This document shows, one piece after another, positions 11,401 to 23,400 of a stretch of 64,000 nucleotides of DNA. The position numbers and the translations under genes are program-made. Source of the stretch: Plecoglossus altivelis (Eukaryota > Chordata > Actinopteri > Osmeriformes > Plecoglossidae); NCBI GenBank assembly GCA_036571765.1, contig BROE01000007.1:1198503-1262502 (forward strand), given 5' to 3'. The stretch's first letter is position 1. The number at the start of each line of letters is the position of its first letter. A model generated the notes under the pieces. That model did no database searches. It was not told the origin of the DNA and saw nothing but the letters and a program-made list of their open reading frames with translations.

Positions 11401-14400
11401 TTGTTGCTTTTAGCCAGCCATCATTTCACCCATTAAGAGAATCCTTTGAAAGCATCTTATTTACAGGCCTGCAGTCAGCACCTCTAACCTGGTCATATCA
11501 GTTCTAAAAGTGAACTCTATTCTTCATAACATTAGGCTATAGCAGAATTGGGGAATCAATTTTCCTGCATGATAAATTTAGACCGTTGTGGTAAGCCGGT
11601 CCATTAGGCTGAACTTTATTCTGCTGAATATTAGTTTGATTACTTTATAACTAAACAGCAAATTATATTACTTTGAGCTGCAACTGGTAATACATGTTAC
11701 AAGAAGGCTATGGAAATGTGCAAAAGTGTAATTTTTCTTCTCATACTTTTAAAACCTTCACAATAATAGTCTACATCAGGTGTATGTTAAATACAAGCAA
11801 GGTAGATATGCAAAGGTTCCACTGAATAAGGCAAGTTCTAGTATTTGTCTGTTTAGTCCCGTAGTGCCGATTCAAATGATAACATATCTTGTTAAAAACT
11901 CTACGTTCTGTATCATTTTTTAACCATAAGTGCACATTTTCAAGGGCTAACTGACAACAACAACTTATTATGTGAGTTCGACATTAGCTGCAGCCGCATG
12001 AAACGAGTGTTGCCGCTTGCGGTCGGGGAGGAGTTGTTAACAGCTCCACAAAGTCAGACATCCCTGCTTCTCATGGTTTGCAAGCGCTGTTTACTTTATC
12101 GCTGATGAACCGGTCGACCGAAGTGGTTGCGGAATGTTTTCGCAATATAACCTGCACGTGCACACCCAATGTACTTAAATTCGTCGTTTTATGTGTTGGA
12201 CTAAGTTAACTCTTTCCGATCTTAAATTTGATAATATAATCAGAACTCAGCTAAAGTTTAGTTAGCTTTAGTTCTGTAAGTGAAGATGCACACTATAGTA
12301 CTTTCTACAACAATACTAGGCTATTACAGTCAGGCAATAAAGGCAACTATTACATTTAGTTTTACTGTTTGGTCCTTATTTGAGTATTGGCAAAACTTAA
12401 GGTGACAGAAAAAATATAAAACGCGTCAAAGTTGTCATGTGTCCGTCTGGCCAATCATGAAATAGCTGTGTCATCATCAGAACATGTGCAGCTGTTCTTG
12501 AGAAAATGCGCTAGACTACACTGCCGGCGGTTCTCGAATCAATCTCACGGTACTTTGATGGATACGTCACGGCGACGTAGCCTTGACGCTATTCACTGCT
12601 TCAAGTCAGCCAATTTAACTTTCGCGGGGCAAGCTGGGTGTGGCCAAAGGGCCATATAATGGCCAAATTTGGGCTATAGGTTACCCAAAAACGTTTTTCA
12701 AATTGCCAATTGAAAGACTGTTCAGCAACTGACGATGTACGTGGCCAACAGGTGCAAACGCCCTGCACCTTTAAAAAACATGCAAATAGACAAAACACAA
12801 GCAAATTAAAGAAACATCTTCATTAATTTGACAGCGCATATGCAGCATTCAGCGACTGGGCTGCAAATACACACAAGACAACCAAATAAATAAATGTGCA
12901 GCATATATAGAAACTATACAAAAACTAATGCACACAAATCCTGAAAACAAATGCTACTAAAAAATAGACTGCAAACAAAAAACACCGAGCGCCATCATGG
13001 AACATGCAGTGGGACTGCAACCAGTTCAGAACCAGGGAGACAGACTCCCACCCCTCGCTCCTCAGCTTGAGACAACCACCCCAGTGGATTTAGATGGTAT
13101 TTCATTTCCGATGAGGCACCCGACTTGTCCGGTCACCTATTCTATTAACTCAAGTCAACATATCCAAAACTGTCTCCCCCTGAAAAATCTCTCAGATTCT
13201 CGTACCTGGCTCTTACTTCTAGCTTTTTCGTGTACTTTTTTTCCAGATTTTTGCAAAGTTTGCAACCAATCTGAACCAATCTGTTAACAAGCACCCAATT
13301 TATTTCCTTACATCAAGAAAAGTTGCCTGGAAATGTGCTTCCTGGTACGAACAGGGCACAAGCACAAAAGTGAATCTCAGACACTGATTTACCTGATCTG
13401 AATGAGCACACGGAGATGCTTCATCAGCATACAGTTGTCTGCTCTGTTGTAGCCAATTTTATAAATGGTTGCAGACAGACATGAAGGTTGTTTATTGAAT
13501 TAATTTCCGTTATTTTAAAGGGGATTTAACAACTTCAATGAATGTTAATGAAGCTACAGAAGGTTTTGAAAGAACAAATTGGGATATTTTTAAACCCTCC
13601 GACCTGGAGGAACACACAGCAGCAAACACTGTACAGAAACTGTCACTGAGCACAAATGCATTTGGGTCTATCCTAAATAGAAGCCCTGGATGACCAAAGA
13701 GGTCCAGCGCCTGCTGCAGGAGAGGATCATGGCCCTCAGGGCGAATGGGAGAAATAATGTGTTGCCAGAGCCAGCTTGAAGAGGGGCCCTTTGCTGGCAG
13801 AGGGGCCTATCCACTTCTTTGCCTGCTTCAAGGTGGAGTTACTGGACACAGCTGCACAACAGCCACCAGCCCGCAGTAGTCCCACATCACTGTGGAGGAG
13901 CATGAGGTGAGGCGCACACAGAGAGCTATGAACCTGAGGGAGGCTGCTGGACCCGACGGGATAAAGACGTATGCTGAAAGACTGTGCAGACCAGCTGGCT
14001 GGGGTCTTCACCAGGATCTTCAACCAGTCATTTCTCCAGTCTATTATCACATCCTGTCTCAAGTCGTCAACCATTGTCCCCAAGTCCACAACTGGTAGCC
14101 TCAATGACTTCGGACCAGTAGCCCTCACCCTGGTCATCATGAAGTGCTTAGAAAAACATCTTGTCTGTTGTCACATCACTTCATTCTCTCAATACACATT
14201 CCAAGGTCACCAGTTTGCTGACAGTACTAATAGATCCACAGAGGACGCCATCACCACCACTCTCCATACTGCTCCGTCCTACCTGGAGCAATGTGAGGCG
14301 GCTGTTTGAGAACTTTTACACCTTTAACACCATCCTCTCTCACAAACTGGTTTCCAAACTGGAGGGCCTTGGATTAGCCAACTACAGCTGCCTCTGGATC

Positions 14401-17400
14401 TTGGACTTCCTGTCAAACTGTTCCCAGAGGGTTAGAATAGGCTCACACATCTCAACAGCCCTGTGCCTCAACAACGGTTTCTCACAGGGCTGTGTGTTGA
14501 ACCCCCTGCTCTACACAATTGTATCCCCATCTACCCCAGCAACCCTGAAACTGGTTAAAAAACAACAACAACTAATATCCAGCCCCTGTGCATCAGCAAG
14601 GACTGTGTGGAGAGGGTGGCTGCCTTCAAATTTTGGAGCATTACCATTAGAGAGGACCTGACGTGTAGCACCAACACTACTGCTCATAGAAGGCCCAACA
14701 GAGATTGTACATTCTGAGACTACTTAAGAAGAACAACCTGAGGAAGGAACTGCTGGTGTCCTCTTACCGCTGCTCCACAAAGAGAATTTGCAATAATGTG
14801 CTTGTGCTTGGTTTGCCAGCTGCACAGAGCATGACAGGATGAGCGCTCCAGAAGGTTATCTGTAGCTATAGCTATAGTTATCCCGAATGCTGCTGTAAAG
14901 TCAAGCTCTTAAATGTACAAAGTGCAATGTTTAAATCTTTTTGAATGTGCAATTTTTGGAAGCTGTGTAAGTGCGGAATGTGTTGGATGGGTGTGCATGT
15001 CTTATTTTATGGTCTTATCCTTTTACATTCTCAGCTTATTTTACTTTATTACTTATACTTTATTTATTTTTTTAAATTCTATTCATGCAGTTTTTATTAT
15101 TTGGCTACCTTTTTAATTATTTATAAACGGTGTATTTATTTAATGCGCCTAAAAGGATGGCATCCCAATTTCCTTGTACAATGTACACTCACCGGCCACT
15201 TTATTAGGTACACCATGCTAGTAACGGGTTGGACCCCCTTTTGCCTTCAGAACTGCCTCAATTCTTCATGGCATAGATACAACAAGGTGCTGGAAGCATT
15301 CCTCAGAGAGTTTGGTCCATATTGACATGATGGCATCACACAGTTGGCGCAGATTTGTCGGCTGCACATCCATGATGCGAATCTCCCGTTCCACCACATC
15401 CCAAAGATGGTCTATTGGATTGAGATCTGGTGACTGTGGAGGCCATTTGAGTACAGTAAACTCATTGTCATGTTCAAGAAACCAGTCTGAGATGATTCCA
15501 GCTTTATGACATGGCGCATTATCCTGCTGAAAGTAGCCATTAGAAGTTGGGTACATTGTGGTCATAAAGGGATGGACATGGTCAGCAACAATACTCAGGG
15601 AGGCTGTGGCTTTGCAATGATCCTCAATTGGCACCAAGAGTGCCAAGAAAATATTCCCCACACCATTACACCACCACCACCAGCCTGAACCGTTGATACA
15701 AGGCAGGATGGATCCATGCTTTCATGTTGTTGACGCCAAATTCTGACCCTACCATCCGAATGTCGCAGCAGAAATCGAGACTCATCAGACCAGGCAACCT
15801 TTTTCCAATCTTCTATTGTCCAATTTCGATGAGCTTGTGCAAATTGTAGCCTCAGTTTCCTGTTCTTAGCTGAAAGGAGTGGCACCCGGCGTGGTCTTCT
15901 GCTGCTGTAGCCCATCTGCCTCAAAGTTTGACGTACTGTGCGTTCAGAGATGCTCTTCTGCCTACCTTGTTTGTAACGGGTGGTTATTTGAGTCACTGTT
16001 GCCTTTCTATCAGCTCGAACCACTCTGGCCATTCTCCTCTGACATCAACAAGGCATTCATGTCCACACAACGGCTGCTCACTGAGTATTTTCTAATTTTT
16101 GGACCATTCTCTGTAAACCCCAGAGATAGTCGTGCCTGAAAATCCAAGTAGATCAGCAGATTCTGAAATACTCAGACCAGCCCATCTAGCACCAACAACC
16201 ATGCAATGTTCAAAGTCACTCCAATCACCTTTCTTCCCCATACCGATGCTCGGTTTGAACTGCAGGAGATTGTCTTGACCATGTCTACATGCCTAAATGC
16301 ACTGAGTTGCCGCCATGTGTTTGGCTGATTAGAAATTAAGTGTTAATGAGCAGTTGGACGGGTGTACCTAATAAAGTGGCCGGTGAGTGTATATATGAGA
16401 ATAAAGACCATTGAACCTGAATTTTATATATGTAGGGATGAGAAACGTAATTATAGAATATATGTAAAGAAATGTTTTCTATATTTAATTATGATTATTT
16501 TTATATGTGATTATTTTTTTATTATTATTATTAAAATAACTTCGAGACAGCAGGGAAAGAGTCTGTGGCAAGCCATGTCAGACTACAGATACCCAACTGA
16601 GGTGTGAGATGAATATTAGAATTGATAAACTTTATGACCGGTGAACGAGAATGATAACAGAAAAAAACTAAATAACAACGAAGGTACTCTGTTAGCTGAA
16701 CGACGTGGAAACGAGCGTATACTCAGTCTAGCATCAAGAAGGCTGTGCCAACGGGCTGGTACATTGCTGCCACCACCTACCATCACATAATGGAAAGACT
16801 CTGTACCTGCAACTAAGCAGGTGAATTCTTTCGACTCGGCATGAACTGTAAACATCTTTAACAGCTGACAGTGTCTAACAGCATCTTTCAAACTCGCTGG
16901 GGAGTCGGTATCCTCCTGATCACTCAAAATCAACCTACATCTTTCAATAGAATCCTCATCTACCTTTAATGTCCATGGCGGATAAACAATGTCCTGAGGA
17001 CTATTTGCGAGTTGTCTGTTTGACTATATCTTGAAAGCATGCGACCTGTCAAATTTTGANNNNNNNNNNNNNNNNNNNNNNNNNNNNNNNNNNNNNNNNN
17101 NNNNNNNNNNNNNNNNNNNNNNNNNNNNNNNNNNNNNNNNNNNNNNNNNNNNNNNNNNNNNNNNNNNNNNNNNNNNNNNNNNNNNNNNNNNNNNNNNNNN
17201 NNNNNNNNNNNNNNNNNNNNNNNNNNNNNNNNNNNNNNNNNNNNNNNNNNNNNNNNNNNNNNNNNNNNNNNNNNNNNNNNNNNNNNNNNNNNNNNNNNNN
17301 NNNNNNNNNNNNNNNNNNNNNNNNNNNNNNNNNNNNNNNNNNNNNNNNNNNNNNNNNNNNNNNNNNNNNNNNNNNNNNNNNNNNNNNNNNNNNNNNNNNN

Positions 17401-20400
17401 NNNNNNNNNNNNNNNNNNNNNNNNNNNNNNNNNNNNNNNNNNNNNNNNNNNNNNNNNNNNNNNNNNNNNNNNNNNNNNNNNNNNNNNNNNNNNNNNNNNN
17501 NNNNNNNNNNNNNNNNNNNNNNNNNNNNNNNNNNNNNNNNNNNNNNNNNNNNNNNNNNNNNNNNNNNNNNNNNNNNNNNNNNNNNNNNNNNNNNNNNNNN
17601 NNNNNNNNNNNNNNNNNNNNNNNNNNNNNNNNNNNNNNNNNNNNNNNNNNNNNNNNNNNNNNNNNNNNNNNNNNNNNNNNNNNNNNNNNNNNNNNNNNNN
17701 NNNNNNNNNNNNNNNNNNNNNNNNNNNNNNNNNNNNNNNNNNNNNNNNNNNNNNNNNNNNNNNNNNNNNNNNNNNNNNNNNNNNNNNNNNGATTATTTTT
17801 ATTATGATGATTATATTATTAATATTATTATTCAACAATCACTTCGCAGACAGCAGGGACACACAGAGTCTGTGGCAAACCATTCACACCATCACAGACT
17901 ACAAGCCCCTGCAACAGGCCTGTGATGATGACATATCCCTCCCACATACACTCAACCACTTTTATTCACGGTTTGACACGCAGGATGTCACACCAGCACA
18001 AAAACTACCAACTACCCCCCAACGACCAGGAACTCTGTCTGTCTCCAGCTGACGTAAGGAAGACCCTTTCTAGGATCAACCCACGCAAAGCTGCGGGCCC
18101 CGACAATAATATCTGGCTCGTACTGAAAGACTGTGCTGCAAAGCTGACAGATGTCCTAACAGACATCTTCAACACCTCGCCGGCCCAGGCAGTCGTCCCC
18201 ACATGTCTCAAATCCACAAAAATCATAAGTGTACCAAAGAAATCACCTGAGTCCTGTCTGAATGACTACCACCCCATAGCACTGACCCCCATCATAATGA
18301 AGTGCTTTGAGAAGTTAGTCATGAAGAACATAAGAACCAACCTCCCTTGAAACACTCAACCCGCTCCAGTTTGCATATCGTCCGAAACCGCTCCACAGAC
18401 GATGCAATCTCCTCAACCATCCATCTGGCACTTACCCATCTAGAAAACAGAGACTCTTATGTAAGAATGCTGTTCATTGACTTCAGCTCAGCATTCAAAA
18501 CAATAATCCCACAACAGCTCACTAACAAATTAAACATACTGGGCCTGAAAAATTCCCTCTGCAATTGGATTCTGGACTTTCTAACCGAAAGACCTCAGTC
18601 AGTCCGTGTTGGCCATAACACCTCGAGCACCTCAACACTGAGCACAGGTGCCCCACAAGGCTGTGTGCTCAGCCCGCTGCTCTTCACGCTGCTGACCCAC
18701 GACTGCACTGCCAAGTTCAGCTGCGACCACATTATCAAGTTTGCTGATGACACAACAGTGGTAGGTCTCATCAGCAACAATGATGAAACACACTATAGAG
18801 AGGAAGTGGCACAGCTGGCGAAATGGTGTGGGGCTAACAACCTGTCCCTCAACTTGAGCAAGACAAAGGAGGTTGTGATGGACTTCAGGAGGAACTCCGC
18901 GGATCACCCCCCACTGACCATCAACAGCTCGCCTGTCGAGAGAGTCAACAGCACCAAATGCCTGGGGGTGCACATCATAGAGGACCTCACCTGGACCACC
19001 AACACCAAGTCACTCTCAAAGAAGGCACATCAGCGCCTACACTTTCTCCGCCGGCTGAAGAGAGCAAGTCTCCCTCCACCCATCCTCACCACATTCTACA
19101 GGGGCACCATTGAGAGTGTGCTTTCAATGGTGCTCTCTTGAGAGCTGCATCACTGTCTGGCACGGGAACTGCACTGCAGCAGACCGCAAGACCATCCAGC
19201 GAACAGTGAACACAGCTGCGAAGATCATCGGTGCCCCTCTCCCCTCCATCCTAGACATCTTCCACACACGATGCTCCAGCAAGGCCAATAGTATCGTTAA
19301 GGACCCCACCCACCCCTCCCACAGCCTCTTCCAGCCGCTACCATCAGGTAGACGATACCGGAGCATCAGAGCCCGCTCTGCCAGACTGATCAATAGCTTC
19401 TTCCCCCAGGCTGTGAGAGCCCTGAACTCTTCCGGGTCTCTATGACTACCCACACAATAACTAAGACTATCGGAAAACTGGCACTACTCACTCACCGACT
19501 GCACTATTCACTTTTCATACACACTGCCGTGTGTACACAAACTGCACTAAAGACTCTGTAATAATATGTATCTATTCTTCGCATATGTACAATACTCTTT
19601 GCACATGCACATCGGTAAGTATTCATACAGTTTGTATAGTTTGTATCCTGTTTAGTTTATGTATAGGAAAATTGTTATATTTATTTTAAATTGTCTGTTG
19701 TTTGTCTGTACTGTTGAATGTCTGTACTTATGTAGCACCGTGGCTCTGTGAGGCACGACATTTCGTTCCACTGTATGCACCCGCATGTAGCGGAATGACA
19801 ATAAAGCACAACTTGAACTTGAACTTGAACTTGACTTGATTATTTGCCCACCCCTAAAAACCCCTTAATATTTGGACTACATAGACAATGCCAGTGTCAA
19901 ATTGTTTGTATTGGTCTCGATTGTTTTGGTTGTATTGGGATTTGTGTAGTGTTTATGACTCGATAACATTTTTGCCAAAAAGTCAAGTTTGCACAGCATA
20001 GGATCTCACTGCTACTGTACATCACAATGTCAGAAAATATTATAAACCACTTATATGCGACATTCTAGAAATCCTCACAGCGATGTCAGAGAGCCTTCAG
20101 CTACTTTTTGCTGTGTACCTGTGAACCTAAGCAATTTTCTGGCTAGGTATAACATGTATTAATCTGCTCCACAAATGGGTTCCCCTTTCTTATGGTGAGC
20201 AGTGTCATGAGCCTACTGAACCACTCATGCCATGGCTTGTTTGGTCGCAGAGGTAAAAATTCAGGTCTGTGAGGAGTTTGGGGAGACCATGAAAGAGGAC
20301 TATCGGATAGCCTCAAGGAAATTCTGGCAAATGTTCTGCATCTCAGGAAGGAGAAGCAAAGCTTCACCAACAGCGTTTACGGTGTGGGTGGGAAGCTGTT

Positions 20401-23400
20401 GATCTTGACTGGGGATGTTGTTTGATAGTGGAGGGAATACTTTGAGGATCTCCCAAATCTTGCCATCATATCTTCCAAGGAAGAAGCAAAGGCTGGGTAC
20501 TCGGAGGCAGACTCGCCTATCACCCAAGCTGAAGTCACAGAGGTGGTCGGTGGGCTCCTCTATCACAGTAGCCTTTGTACCGAACTGTGACTAACTACTG
20601 TGTGGCAAATCCTTCATGAACAATTAATCTGCATCACGATAGTCCATCCTTGTAGAGACATAGACAGCTTAGTCAATTACGACCAGTTGAATGGGATGCT
20701 TTCCTTACTCAATAACGGCCAGCTGAATTGGACGCTTTCTCTGACTACCACCTCAGGGCAAGGGCAGTTTATAGCAATAGAGGTGCCATGTTTGCAGACA
20801 ATAATTCAACAATTAGTTATTTTATTGTATATAGCACCATGTGCAGTTGAAAACTTTTATTAAATAATTTACATATTTTTCTGTAGTTTTTTAAGCTCGA
20901 CGTTGTGGCAAACAACAAACAACTCAATGAATTTGACATCTTATCTCAACTGGAGAAAATAGTGAAAATGGCAGTGAACGACAAGCACCAGCTTCCTCCA
21001 CTTGGCCTACTGACCTCAGATGGGAGAACTGAATGGGCTCAGGCCAGAGATGTGCTTATAAAAGGTGTCCGGTCACTCATAGCCAAAATTCAATCTTATG
21101 TGAACATCTGAAAGTGCAAGCCTAGCCAATGAACTGACTTGAAGTCTAATATTACCACTAGATCCCATCAACAAAGAGTCCCTGGGAGTGATTGAGAGCT
21201 GCCTGTGTGTGCTATGTTTGGATGATGCCAGTGGGATGGAGCCCAGTGACACCAACAGAAGTCTGCTATTGCTCCACGGTGGGGGGGTCCAGAAGAATGG
21301 AGCAAACCGCTGGTATGACAAACCAGTACAGGTACAACCCAGCCCATGGAACTACAACCCTGATACTAAATGGAAGGGTGGAGAAAGTGATTCCTTATTC
21401 TATGTATACATGTATGCAATCTCACACAATAATAAATTATTTAGCGATAAACAATCATGTTCTTTCCTAGTTTGTCGTAGCTCTGGATGGAATATGTGGA
21501 TTATTGTGTGAACACTCTCCTTTTGAGGGGGCTGTCCCAGTGCAATGCAGTGAATATCTTATACAATTTATGTAAGTATTTTGTTGTTGTTTATACATCA
21601 GGTGAGTAATGCAGAGTATTTGGAATATTCCCTGAACATCATGATCATGATCTTTCCAGGTCAGGAAGTTCCTCTACGCCATCACGGGCTGGCAGTGTCA
21701 CAGAGCTATGTACTCCCAAGAGACTTCTTTGGAAATGCACCCCTTACCTCCAAGGACTCTTGGCTGTCTCCACAAATAGACTCCAGAGGTATGATGACAA
21801 ACACATACACACACAATGTACCGTATCAATGGTATCAAACTATATTTCTTAACCACAATGACTTTAACTGGGACTATCTTTTTGCAACACCAGTCTGGTT
21901 CAAAATTTTGAGCTAGATGTCTTTAGGTTCAAGGCTTATGGAAAAGACTTCATTAAGAAACAGAAGATGAGTCCAGATGCATTAATACAAGTTGCCCTGC
22001 AACTTGCATTTTACAGGTAGACAATATTTATATGGTATTATGCAGGAAATAATGCTATAAAACATATCAAAACATATTTTTGTGGTGTCCATGAAAAGGG
22101 GATGGAACAGCAATCAAATGTCCTATGCTTGGTGCTCAGATGCAATGGAAAACTCGGGTCCACTTACGAAAGTGCATCGATTCGACGCTTCAGAGAGGGG
22201 AGGGTGGACAACATTCGCTCCGCTACCCGAGAGGCTCTAGTCTTTGTGAAAGCTATGACAGATGAGAAGGCTTCCCTCTCCGTGAGCAATTTTTTTTAAC
22301 CTACGTTCCAATTAAAGAAATATTCCATATTCCATGCTTCCATATTGCGGTTCTTCATGTCTGCCTAAATTAAATCAGTGTCGGCAGTTGCAGTCCCACC
22401 CCCTCATCTTACACCCCATGTCTAAAAACAGATGATATCTCTGCAGATTTAATTTCTTTACAAAACACCACAGCATCTTCCAAAATATTCTGGATGATTT
22501 CAAATGTGACCTTAACAGTTGCTTATTTGTTCTCACTGTGTAGGATTCAGAAAAAAATAAAAGGTTTTGGGATGCAATCAGTGCCCAGACCAATTACACC
22601 ATCGCAGTAAGTAATTCTCCCTGGGATTAATAAAGCGCCTAGCTATCTACCTACTACAATATTTCATCTTGTGTAAATACAGAAGTGACAAAACCTTGTT
22701 ATTTTCCTCTGCAAATATCTGTGGTTTCAGGCTATTACAGGGTTGGCAATAGACAATCATCTTCTAGGGCTTCACGAGATTGCTAAGGAACTGAAGATGG
22801 AGGAACCTGATGTTTTCTTGGATGAGACTTACTTAGCCAGTAACCAGTTTGTTCTTTCCACTAGTCAGGTGAGAATCAATTGCACTCACTGCAAGTTCGA
22901 TCTACAATTTTCTCTGAAATTACAGAAAAAACGTGTATTTTTAAATACTTTCAGATTTTAACTCTCTGATAATGGCAGGAATAACTATGTCTGTGTTCAA
23001 ATTAGAATGGCTTTAGTTCCTAAGTAGTATTGAGTGTATCTTACCTCTAAAAAGTTAATATTTCACGGGTGTCATTTTTGAAAGAATTTAAGAGTGAGTG
23101 CAGCAACGTGATTGACATTGTCTGCATAAGCATTTCAACATTTTCTAAAAATGATTCGCTGCTCAATTTACTCTCAACTCTGGGCCATGTTGAACTGACA
23201 GAGCTAAACTGAGTTCTGCACTTAGCTCTGGTGAGTCAAAACAATATTGATATAGTGAGCAGTAACCTGGCATCCTACTGTTCAACCAGTGGAGGTTGAA
23301 CAAATGCTTTATAGACGACAGAGAATTTCAATTGTGATCTTAGAAATATAGGTACTAAGTCATTGAGAATATCTGTCGACACTAGCGGCATCACAGGCAC

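Larger units (their letters stand above)
13590..16425 (+). mobile_element. L2-type LINE, 5'-truncated, split by a Tc1-like insertion
   Basis: Decayed reverse transcriptase of the L2 type (LINE with short repeated 3' tail). Readable pieces in several frames: WMTKEVQRLLQERIMALR (about 13690), AAGPDGIKTYAE (about 13950), LKDCADQLAGVFTRIFNQS (about 13975), SLNDFGPVALTLVIMKCLEK, STEDAITTTLHTA, LWILDFLSNCSQRVRIG and GCVLNPLLYT. An internal deletion has removed part of the palm domain. The 3' UTR runs to 15185, is interrupted by the 1.2-kb Tc1-like element, and resumes at 16390 with the end GAATAAAGACCATTGAACCTGAA. Confidence 0.8.

Noticed and set aside
17031..17925. Long open frames across 17.06-17.79 kb
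   Set aside because: They consist of undetermined bases and have no meaning.
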